Shown piece after piece: positions 57,274 through 64,000 of a stretch of DNA of 64,000 bases. The notes below the pieces were generated by a model. The model was given only the letters and a program-made list of their open reading frames with translations, searched no databases and was not told where the DNA came from. How positions within the stretch are numbered: position 1 is the stretch's first letter; each line of letters begins with the position of its first letter. This DNA comes from Sciscionella marina DSM 45152 (GTDB lineage Bacteria; Actinomycetota; Actinomycetes; Mycobacteriales; Pseudonocardiaceae). The position numbers were made by a program, and so were the translations under genes. The DNA is taken from contig NZ_KB905390.1 in NCBI RefSeq assembly GCF_000379465.1, positions 1-64,000 on the forward strand, in the 5' to 3' direction.

Positions 57274-57774
57274 GTGTCTGCACTGAATGCGACCGCGGCA
57301 GCGTTGCTCGGTCTATTGCACGATGGTCCACGCACCGGCGGCGAGCTGATCTCGGCTGCGGGGGAGCGGTTCGGCGCGTTCTTCAGCGTGACGCGCAGCC
57401 AGGTCTACCGGGAGCTGCCCACCCTGGCCGAGGCCGGGCTCGTCCGTGAGGGCAAGCAGGGTCCCCGCTCCTCGCAGCAGTATCTGATCACCGCCGCCGG
57501 GAAGAAGGCCTTCAAGTCCTGGCTGACCGAAGAACCCGGCCCGGACCACCTGCGCAGCCCCCTGCTGTTGCGTATCGCGCACGCCGACGCGCTGACCCAG
57601 AAGCAGCGCACCGCGCTGGTGGAACAGGCCAAGGCGCGGTACGTGGGGGAGCAGGAGGCGGCCAAGGCGGCCGCGCGCGCCGCGGACGGCCCGTACGCGA
57701 AGGCGATCGCCGAGTTCGCGAACGCGCAGAACAAGGCGTTGCTCAAACTGCTGGATTCGATCCCGACCACCTGA
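57274..57774 (+). CDS. PadR-family transcriptional regulator
   Basis: About 166 aa from GTG 57274. The winged helix reads [21 protein letters not shown]...[27 protein letters not shown], typical PadR, with the C-terminal helical dimer part ([25 protein letters not shown]). It probably represses a nearby or own promoter; a target cannot be named. The DUF397 gene lies just upstream. Confidence 0.88.
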   Translation: MSALNATAAALLGLLHDGPRTGGELISAAGERFGAFFSVTRSQVYRELPTLAEAGLVREGKQGPRSSQQYLITAAGKKAFKSWLTEEPGPDHLRSPLLLRIAHADALTQKQRTALVEQAKARYVGEQEAAKAAARAADGPYAKAIAEFANAQNKALLKLLDSIPTT

Positions 57775-57805
57775 AGCGCGGGCGACGCGACTAGGCTTGA
57801 CGGTC

Positions 57806-58915
57806 GTGAATGCCGACGTCGCCGCCGAACTGAAAGAGCTGTCCGACACGCTTGGCAGCATCGAGGCCGTGATGGACCTCGACACGCTTCGCGCCGAGAT
57901 CGCCGGGCTCGAGGAGGAGTCGACCAAGCCCGATCTGTGGGACGACCAGGAGCGGGCGCAGCGGGTGACCACTCAGCTGTCCTACAAGCAGGCCGACCTG
58001 CGCCGGGTGACCGCACTGCGGCAGCGCCTCGAGGACCTCGAGGTGCTCTACGAGCTCGCCGAGGCCGAGGAGGACAAGGCGAGCGCGGACGAGGCGAACA
58101 CCGAGCTCACGAGTCTGCGCGAGGCGGTCCAGTCGCTCGAGGTGCGAACCTTGCTCTCCGGTGAGTACGACGAACGCGACGCCCTGGTCACGGTGCGCTC
58201 CGAGGCGGGCGGTGTGGACGCGGCCGACTTCGCCGAGATGCTGCTGCGCATGTACCTGCGCTGGGCGGAACGGCACGAGTACTCGACCGAGGTCTACGAC
58301 ACCTCCTACGCCGAGGAAGCGGGTATCCGCAGCGCCACCTTCAAGATCAGCGCCCCGTACGCCTACGGCACCCTCTCCGTCGAGCAGGGCACCCACCGGC
58401 TGGTGCGGATCTCGCCGTTCGACAACCAGGGGCGGCGCCAGACCTCCTTCGCCGGGGTCGAGGTGCTGCCCGCGGTCGAGGAGACCGACCGGGTGGAGAT
58501 CGCCGAGAAGGACATCCGGGTCGACGTGTTCCGTTCCTCGGGGCCCGGCGGCCAGAGCGTGAACACCACCGACTCCGCGGTGCGCATCACGCACCTGGCC
58601 ACCGGTATCGTGGTGTCCTGTCAGAACGAGAAGTCGCAGCTGCAGAACAAGGCCGCCGCGCTGCGCGTGCTGCAGGCCAAGCTGCTCGCCAAGAAGAAGG
58701 AAGAGGAGCGCGCCGAGATGGACGCGCTCAAGGACAGCGGCTCGAGCTGGGGCAACCAGATGCGCTCCTATGTCCTGCACCCGTACCAGATGGTCAAGGA
58801 CCACCGCACCGAGCACGAGACCAGCCAGACCACCGCGGTGTTCGACGGGGACATCGACCCGTTCCTGGAGGCGGGCATCCGCTGGCGGCGGCAGCGCGAA
58901 CTCGGCGAGGACTGA
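57806..58915 (+). CDS. prfB: Peptide chain release factor 2
   Basis: About 369 aa from GTG 57806 (TTG 57797 also in frame). Contains the stop-codon-reading tripeptide S-P-F (RISPFDNQ near residue 206) and the catalytic G-G-Q in G-P-G-G-Q-S-V-N near 247. There is no internal TGA, so the classic programmed +1 frameshift of enterobacterial prfB is absent. The order prfB, ftsE, ftsX, smpB matches Mycobacterium. Confidence 0.95.
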   Translation: MNADVAAELKELSDTLGSIEAVMDLDTLRAEIAGLEEESTKPDLWDDQERAQRVTTQLSYKQADLRRVTALRQRLEDLEVLYELAEAEEDKASADEANTELTSLREAVQSLEVRTLLSGEYDERDALVTVRSEAGGVDAADFAEMLLRMYLRWAERHEYSTEVYDTSYAEEAGIRSATFKISAPYAYGTLSVEQGTHRLVRISPFDNQGRRQTSFAGVEVLPAVEETDRVEIAEKDIRVDVFRSSGPGGQSVNTTDSAVRITHLATGIVVSCQNEKSQLQNKAAALRVLQAKLLAKKKEEERAEMDALKDSGSSWGNQMRSYVLHPYQMVKDHRTEHETSQTTAVFDGDIDPFLEAGIRWRRQRELGED

Positions 58916-59027
58916 CTGCGGCGGAGTAGGACCCAGATCACTACTCCGAGCGTGTGAACGGGTGTGACCCGCCCGAGAGCAGGGTGAGACCAAAACTTCA
59001 CGTGCACCCCGAGTACACTCCCCGCTC

Positions 59028-59717
59028 GTGATCCGGCTCGAAGGAGTATCGAAGGTCTACAAGACCTCGACGCGTCCCGCACTGCACAATGTCAGCGTCG
59101 ATATGGACAAGGGAGAGTTCATCTTCCTCATCGGCCCGTCAGGCTCGGGCAAATCGACGTTCCTGCGGCTGCTGCTGCGCGAAGAGGTGCCGAGCAAGGG
59201 CCGGGTGTACGTGTCGAACTTCGACGTCGCCCGGATGGCGCGGCGCCGGGTGCCGCGGCTGCGCCAGTCCATCGGCTGCGTGTTCCAGGACTTCCGGCTG
59301 CTGACGAACAAGACCGTCGCGGAGAACGTGGCGTTCGCCCTCGAGGTGATCGGCAAGCCGCGCAACACCATCCGCAAGGTCGTCCCCGAGGTGCTCGAGC
59401 TCGTCGGCCTGGACGGAAAATCCGACCGGATGCCGCACGAGCTCTCCGGTGGTGAACAGCAGCGGGTCGCCATCGCGCGTGCCTTCGTCAACCGGCCGCT
59501 CGTGCTGCTCGCCGACGAACCGACGGGCAACCTGGACCCGGACACCAGCCAGGACATCATGCTGCTGCTCGAACGCATCAACCGCACGGGTACCACGGTG
59601 CTCATGGCGACCCACGACCACGGCATCGTGGACTCGATGCGCCGCCGGGTCGTGGAGCTCTCGCTCGGCGAGGTCATCAGGGATGACGCGCGGGGCGTTT
59701 ACGGCGTCGGCCGCTAG
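59028..59717 (+). CDS. ftsE: Cell-division ABC transporter ATPase FtsE
   Basis: 229 aa from GTG. Walker A GPSGSGKS near residue 37, signature [15 protein letters not shown] near 138, Walker [13 protein letters not shown] near 159, H-loop ATHD near 193. With FtsX it couples divisome activity to peptidoglycan hydrolases. Same operon as ftsX, 64 bases apart. Confidence 0.96.
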   Translation: MIRLEGVSKVYKTSTRPALHNVSVDMDKGEFIFLIGPSGSGKSTFLRLLLREEVPSKGRVYVSNFDVARMARRRVPRLRQSIGCVFQDFRLLTNKTVAENVAFALEVIGKPRNTIRKVVPEVLELVGLDGKSDRMPHELSGGEQQRVAIARAFVNRPLVLLADEPTGNLDPDTSQDIMLLLERINRTGTTVLMATHDHGIVDSMRRRVVELSLGEVIRDDARGVYGVGR

Positions 59718-59781
59718 CGCCGCGCGCACCCGCATGCCGATCAGACTCACCGACCGACCGAGATAGGACCCAAGTTCCCCG

Positions 59782-60678
59782 ATGCGCGCCAGTTTCGTCT
59801 TCAGCGAGGTCCTCACCGGCCTTCGCCGCAATTTCACGATGACGATCGCGATGATCCTCACCACCGCGATCTCGTTGACGACGCTCGGCGCCGGGCTGCT
59901 CATCGTCCGCGCGGTCGGTGAGGTGCAGGAGAACTTCGCCTCACAGACCGAGGTGCAGATCTTCCTGACCAACGACTCCTCGGCCATCGACACCAGCTGC
60001 TCGCAGAGCCCGTGCGCGGACCTGAAGTCCCAGCTGCAGAACACCTACGGCGTGCGCGAGGTGAACTACGAGAACCGGCACCAGGTCTTCGAGCGGTTCA
60101 AGAAGATCTTCGCCGCGCAGCCCCAGCTCGTCGAACTGACCAGGGAACAGGCGCTGCCCGCGACCCTGCACGTCAAGACGAATCCGGGTACCCCGACCGA
60201 GGTGCTCGCGCAGCAGTTCAAGAACCGGCCGGGGGTGAAGTCCATCGGCGATCAGGGCCAGTTCGTGCGCGACCTGTTCAGCAAGCTCAACACGATCCGG
60301 GATGTCGCCTTCGGGTTCGCGGTCGTACTCGCTGTCGCGGCATTACTGCTGATCTCCAATACCGTGCAGCTCTCCGCGTTCAACCGGCGGACCGAGGTCG
60401 GCATCATGCGGCTCGTCGGGGCGACCCGGTGGTATACCCAGCTGCCCTTCCTGCTGGAGGCGGTGGTTTCCGGCCTTGTCGGTGCGGTCATCGGAATCGG
60501 TGGCCTGCTCGCCCTGGTCGGCGCGGTCTTCGGCGGCGGCGGATCCTCCATCGGTGGCATCGTGACCAGTATGGGAATCGGCGATGTGCTGTTGGTCTCG
60601 CCGATCCTGCTCGGGGTGTCCATCGTGATCTCCGCGCTCACCGGATACGTGACGCTGCGGCTGTATGTGCGCCACTAA
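59782..60678 (+). CDS. ftsX: Cell-division protein FtsX
   Basis: 298 aa. One N-terminal membrane helix (MTIAMILTTAISLTTLGAGLLIV), a large extracytoplasmic domain with two cysteines (SCSQSPCADLKSQL) and three C-terminal membrane helices (from VAFGFAVVLAVAALLLISN). This is the standard FtsX architecture and the partner of FtsE. Confidence 0.95.
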   Translation: MRASFVFSEVLTGLRRNFTMTIAMILTTAISLTTLGAGLLIVRAVGEVQENFASQTEVQIFLTNDSSAIDTSCSQSPCADLKSQLQNTYGVREVNYENRHQVFERFKKIFAAQPQLVELTREQALPATLHVKTNPGTPTEVLAQQFKNRPGVKSIGDQGQFVRDLFSKLNTIRDVAFGFAVVLAVAALLLISNTVQLSAFNRRTEVGIMRLVGATRWYTQLPFLLEAVVSGLVGAVIGIGGLLALVGAVFGGGGSSIGGIVTSMGIGDVLLVSPILLGVSIVISALTGYVTLRLYVRH

Positions 60679-60711
60679 ACCCGCTGGCGAGCGCCCGTAG
60701 AATGGGTTCTC

Positions 60712-61194
60712 ATGGCCAAGGAACGTGGACAGCGGGTGATCGCGAGCAACCGGAAGGCGCGGCACGACTACGAGATCCTCGACATCTACGAGGCGGGGAT
60801 CGCGCTCGTGGGTACCGAGGTGAAAAGCCTGCGCCACGGCCGGGTCTCGCTCGCGGACGCGTACGCGAGCGTGGACGACGGGGAGATTTTCCTGCGCGGG
60901 CTGCACGTGCCCGAATACACCCACGGTTCCTGGACCAACCACGAGCCGCGCCGGGTGCGCAAACTGTTGCTGCACCGCAAGGAGATCGCGAGGCTCATCG
61001 GCAAGACGCATGAGGGCGGGCTGACCCTGGTCCCGCTCTCGCTGTACTTCAAGGACGGCTACGCCAAGGTGGAGCTTGCCCTGGCCAGGGGCAAGAAGGC
61101 ACACGACAAGCGCCAGGCCATCGCGAAACGGGACGCCCAACGCGAGATCCAGCGCGCCATGGGCCGGTTCGCGAAGGGCAGGGATCTCGCATGA
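60712..61194 (+). CDS. smpB: SsrA-binding protein SmpB
   Basis: 160 aa. Family motifs: [29 protein letters not shown] and [27 protein letters not shown], and the basic tail [11 protein letters not shown]. It binds tmRNA for rescue of stalled ribosomes. The partner ssrA gene is not visible in this window. Its stop overlaps the next gene start by 4 bases. Confidence 0.96.
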   Translation: MAKERGQRVIASNRKARHDYEILDIYEAGIALVGTEVKSLRHGRVSLADAYASVDDGEIFLRGLHVPEYTHGSWTNHEPRRVRKLLLHRKEIARLIGKTHEGGLTLVPLSLYFKDGYAKVELALARGKKAHDKRQAIAKRDAQREIQRAMGRFAKGRDLA

Positions 61195-62105
61195 GCGAGC
61201 CGGTGACCGGGCCCGCCGAGGACACCGAGATCGCCTCCTGGGTCCGTGGCCTCGGCATTCCGGGGCTGGTGGATCTGCACGTGCACTTCCTGCCGAAACC
61301 CGTCCTGGACAAGGTGTGGGCGTATTTCGACCGGGCGAGCGAGCACTACGGGACGGAATGGCCGGTCCACTACCGGCTGCCCGAGGCGGAGCGGATCGAG
61401 AAGCTGCGCGAGTTCGGGGTACGCGGCTTCGCGCCGCTGGTGTACCCGCACAAACCCGAGATGGCCGCCTGGCTTTCCGAATGGGCGCGCGAATTCGCCG
61501 ATCGGGTGCCCGAGGCCGTGCCCACCTGCACGATCTATCCCGAGCCCGGGGTCGCCGACTATGTGCGGCAGGCGATCGAGTCCGGGGCGCGGGCGGCCAA
61601 GGCACACGTTCAGGTCGGCGCCTACGATCCGCGGGATCCCTTGCTGTCCAAGGCGTGGGGGCTGCTCGCGGAGGCCGGGATCCCGGTGATCGTGCACTGC
61701 GGGCACGGCCCGATCCCCGGCGCGCACACCGGGATGGATGTGTTCGGCGAGGTGCTCTCCGCGCATCCGCGGCTGACCGCGGTACTCGCCCATGCCGGGA
61801 TGCCCGACTACGCGGGCGCGCTCGAGCTGGTGCACCGCTACCCGAACGTGCACCTGGACACGACCATGGTCGGGACCCCGTTCACCGAGCGGATGATGGC
61901 TCTGCCCGCGGACTGGCCCGCCCGGATCGCCGACTGCGCCGGCCGGATCGTGCTCGGTACCGATTTCCCGAACATCCCCTACGACTACGCGACCCAGCTG
62001 CGCGCGATCGCGGACTGGGCCGCGCGGGACGACCGGCTGGGGGAGCGGTTCCTGCATTCGGTGCTCTACGAGGCCCCGGCCCGCTTGCTCGCCTTCACCG
62101 GCTGA
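61191..62105 (+). CDS. Amidohydrolase-family (TIM-barrel) metal-dependent hydrolase
   Basis: 304 aa. H-x-H metal pair in [10 protein letters not shown] near residue 27, [10 protein letters not shown] near 140, HCGHGPIPG near 167, HAGMPDY near 200 and the aspartate in [12 protein letters not shown] near 257: the amidohydrolase_2/ACMSD-like pattern. The lysine-to-alanine surroundings suggest one or two metal ions, substrate unknown. ATGA overlap with smpB indicates co-translation. Its 3' end overlaps the convergent methyltransferase by 40 bases. Confidence 0.85.
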   Translation: MSEPVTGPAEDTEIASWVRGLGIPGLVDLHVHFLPKPVLDKVWAYFDRASEHYGTEWPVHYRLPEAERIEKLREFGVRGFAPLVYPHKPEMAAWLSEWAREFADRVPEAVPTCTIYPEPGVADYVRQAIESGARAAKAHVQVGAYDPRDPLLSKAWGLLAEAGIPVIVHCGHGPIPGAHTGMDVFGEVLSAHPRLTAVLAHAGMPDYAGALELVHRYPNVHLDTTMVGTPFTERMMALPADWPARIADCAGRIVLGTDFPNIPYDYATQLRAIADWAARDDRLGERFLHSVLYEAPARLLAFTG

Positions 62106-62830
62106 GTCGGCTGTGTCGCCGCGACCACCATGGACTGCATGACCAGCCCGTAGTTGTAGCCGAGACCGCCGCTGCTGCGGGTGATGTTCTCCAGTCCGGC
62201 CTCGGTGAGCGCCTCGACGTACTCCTTGGTGCGTCCGATGTCCGCGATCACGAGCTTGCCCCCGGGCTTGAGCACCCGCGCGGCCTCGGTCACCGCGGCC
62301 TTGCGCTCCTCGGCCCCCTTGAGGTTGTGGAACACCGCGGCGGAGAGCACCACGTCGAAGCGCGCCTTCTTCCAGGGCAGCTCGCGCAGATCGGCGGTGC
62401 GCAGCTCGACCCGCTCGGCCACCCCCTCGGCCTTCGCGTTCGCCATCGTCGCGGACTCCGCGTTGCCCGACTGGTCCTTGGTCCGCCACAGGTCGACCCC
62501 GGTGACCTTGCCCTCGGGCACCCGCTTCGCCGCGGCGATGAGCACCATTCCCCGGCCGCAGCCCGCGTCCAGGATCTGTTCGTCCCCGCTCAGTTCCAGG
62601 CGATCGAGCAGGCGTTCCCAGGCGAGGAACTTGCCCTTCTTGGTCGCGTACAGGTAGCTGACCGCCTGCGCGATCTCGAAGGCGGCACCGGCGAACGGGA
62701 TCGCCGCCCACCACCCGGCCATGATCACGAACCCGATACCGACCCCGATCAGCGCGATCGCGCCGAGGATCATGCCGACGGGTGCCGAGGGTGCGTCGAT
62801 GCCGTAGGAGGCTTCTCTGTCGTTCGCCAT
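62066..62830 (-). CDS. Membrane-anchored class I SAM methyltransferase
   Basis: About 254 aa. Two N-terminal hydrophobic segments (GMILGAIALIGVGIGFVIM and WWAAIPFAGAAFEIAQAV) are followed by a Rossmann methyltransferase: motif I ILDAGCGRGMVLIAA near residue 87, motif II/III VTGVDLW, and RFDVVLSAAVFHN near 160. The C-terminus runs 40 bases into the amidohydrolase gene end. Substrate unknown, perhaps a lipid or quinone. Confidence 0.85.
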   Translation of the reverse strand: MANDREASYGIDAPSAPVGMILGAIALIGVGIGFVIMAGWWAAIPFAGAAFEIAQAVSYLYATKKGKFLAWERLLDRLELSGDEQILDAGCGRGMVLIAAAKRVPEGKVTGVDLWRTKDQSGNAESATMANAKAEGVAERVELRTADLRELPWKKARFDVVLSAAVFHNLKGAEERKAAVTEAARVLKPGGKLVIADIGRTKEYVEALTEAGLENITRSSGGLGYNYGLVMQSMVVAATQPTQPVKASKRAGAS

Positions 62831-63067
62831 TCCGGCGATGTTAGAGCACGTCTGACCACTCCCTGTGCCGCTGTGCTGCAACGTCGGCGAATACCTTCGC
62901 ATGCCCTATTCGCGCCTAGCGGCGTCGTCCTCGTCCCGCTGGGCTCTCGACGTTGCAGCGCCGCTGCCGACGAGCGTCCGCCTTGCCATGCACTTCCTCG
63001 GGTGCGGGTGTCCCGCAGAACCACTGCGGCTCCCGCTCGCGGCGGACGAGAGTCATCAGACGCGCTC

Positions 63068-63712
63068 TTAACGGTTCTCCAGGAACGTCAGGACCGCGCG
63101 GACCCTACGGTGTTCTTCGCTTGTCACCTCGAGTCCGAGTTTGGCGAAGATGTTCCCGATATGTTTTTCCACCGCGCCGTCGGAGACCACGAGGGTGCGC
63201 GCGATGGAGGTGTTCGACGCGCCCTGGGCCATCAGCTCCAGCACGGTGCGCTCGCGCGCGGTGAGCGCGGCGATCGGGTCCTTGCGGCTGCGCACGAGCA
63301 ATTGGGACACCACCTCGGGATCGATACTGGTACCGCCGCCCGCGACATTGCGTACCGCGGCGAGGAAGTCGGTGACATCGGCGACCCGTTCCTTGAGCAG
63401 GTAACCGACCGCGCCACCGCCCCCGGAGATGAGCTCGACCGCGTACTGCTCCTCCACGTACTGGGAGAGCACGAGCACCGGGAGCCCTGGCACGAGTTCG
63501 CGGGCCTTCAGCGCGGCGCGCAGCCCCTCATCGGTGAACGTCGGCGGCATGCGCACATCCACGATCGCCAGATCCGGCCGGTGCTCGAGTACCGCGTCCG
63601 GCAGTGAATCCCCGTCCGCGACCGCGGCCACCGTCTCGATGCCGTCGTCGGCGAGCAGGCGCTGCACGCCCTCGCGGAGCAGGACGCTGTCTTCAGCGAT
63701 CACGGCGCGCAT
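63068..63712 (-). CDS. NarL/LuxR-family response regulator
   Basis: About 214 aa. Receiver domain with acidic pocket AED near residue 8, phosphorylation Asp in LAIVDVRMPP near 53, and lysine in YLLKERV near 107. The LuxR-type HTH is LTARERTVLELMAQGASNTSIARTLVVSDGAVEKHIGNIFAKL near 150-190. It starts 12 bases after the kinase gene stop on the minus strand, so the pair forms a two-component operon. The 237-bp gap 62831-63067 shows no gene. Confidence 0.93.
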   Translation of the reverse strand: MRAVIAEDSVLLREGVQRLLADDGIETVAAVADGDSLPDAVLEHRPDLAIVDVRMPPTFTDEGLRAALKARELVPGLPVLVLSQYVEEQYAVELISGGGGAVGYLLKERVADVTDFLAAVRNVAGGGTSIDPEVVSQLLVRSRKDPIAALTARERTVLELMAQGASNTSIARTLVVSDGAVEKHIGNIFAKLGLEVTSEEHRRVRAVLTFLENR

Positions 63713-63723
63713 GGACTGTCTCC

Positions 63724-64000
63724 TCAGCGTGTACATGGCAGATCGGCACGGACCACGGTAGGGCCACCGATGGGGGAGAACACCGTCACCACGCCATCGA
63801 TCGAAGCGGCCCGGTCGGCCAACCCGGAAAGCCCGCCGCCCTCGGTGAGCACGGCTCCGCCCTTCCCGTCATCGGTCACCTCGACAACCACCGTGTCCTG
63901 GGTGCGCTGTACCCGTACCTGGGCGGAGTTCGCTCCCGCGTGTTTGGCCAGGTTCGTCAGCGATTCGCCGACCAGAAAGTAGGCGGTCGATTCCACCGCT
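63724..64000 (-). CDS. Sensor histidine kinase, 3' part (continues right)
   Basis: The last 91 codons are visible; the gene continues beyond 64000. The HATPase domain shows the N box (ESLTNLAKHAGANSAQV) and G1 box (VTDDGKGGAV...GGGLSGLADRAASIDG), typical of the HisKA_3 (NarX/DesK-like) kinases that pair with NarL-type regulators. Its partner is the response regulator just downstream. Confidence 0.9.
   Translation of the reverse strand, partial: AVESTAYFLVGESLTNLAKHAGANSAQVRVQRTQDTVVVEVTDDGKGGAVLTEGGGLSGLADRAASIDGVVTVFSPIGGPTVVRADLPCTR

Noticed and set aside
57797-58915. Programmed frameshift in prfB
   Set aside because: The gene is one uninterrupted frame with no early in-frame TGA.
61195-62105. 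ssrA (tmRNA) gene next to smpB
   Set aside because: The amidohydrolase gene follows with a 4-base overlap and no tRNA-like ends are seen around it.

Overview
The window is GC-rich and comes from a high-GC actinobacterium. Several features point to the Pseudonocardiaceae or a close relative: an EspG / PPE-like / DUF3558 / ESX-like secretion module, a DUF397 protein, whiB7 beside uvrD2, and the glnA1-RDD-DUF4191 and prfB-ftsEX-smpB blocks also known from Mycobacterium. I ran no database search. Family names come from motif recognition and gene neighbourhood.

Layout. 1-320: 23S-5S spacer, 5S rRNA and its terminator. 522-9624: housekeeping genes (class I amidotransferase, Pit phosphate transporter, glnE), an MpaB-like oxygenase divergent from a TetR regulator, an acetyltransferase, a decayed P-loop kinase and a ClC channel. 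9906-16022: a helicase with seven helicase-associated repeats and a four-gene ESX-type effector operon, followed by about 0.9 kb of decayed DNA. 16991-34584: conserved core: glnA with a candidate GlnR box, RDD, DUF4191, uvrD2, whiB7 with an attenuator leader, an AbiEi-like protein, an unusual cluster of three DnaA-box sequences, VOC, AarF/UbiB kinase, E1/ThiF-like protein, DUF5679, YgjP-like protease, DUF2342, Lon-like PDZ protease, PPA1309 and UPF0182.

34660-53245: an initiator tRNA gene whose 3' 45 bp is repeated exactly at 53201-53245. These direct repeats bound an 18.5-kb actinomycete integrative and conjugative element (AICE). It carries integrase and excisionase, a DUF3631 ATPase plus primase-polymerase replication pair beside a GGTAGCG iteron-like array, and a TraB/FtsK-type DNA translocase beside a TCTAG-repeat cluster that may be the transfer locus clt. 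It also has about 25 tiny genes, many of them zinc-binding (one a perfect classical C2H2 finger), small membrane proteins, two regulators around CTAGCGCTAG operators, a Pif-like Nudix protein and an HD protein. Genes left of about 50.4 kb run leftward; the regulator and Nudix genes run rightward.

53834-64000: return to the chromosome: a secreted choice-of-anchor protein and a class F sortase, a PAP2/diacylglycerol-kinase fusion, DUF397, PadR, prfB, ftsE, ftsX, smpB, an amidohydrolase, a methyltransferase, and a NarL-type response regulator with the 3' part of its histidine kinase.

How it fits together: GlnE adenylylates GlnA, and both are present. UvrD2/WhiB7 and neighbours form a stress and antibiotic-response block. 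In the AICE, Int/Xis move the DNA, the Rep/Prim-Pol pair copies it, TraB pumps double-stranded DNA to a recipient, and the HTH/Nudix genes probably regulate transfer and exclude redundant copies. The most novel material is the AICE: iteron array, CTAG cluster, C2H2 microprotein and zinc-ribbon families. The chromosomal DnaA-box cluster is also notable.
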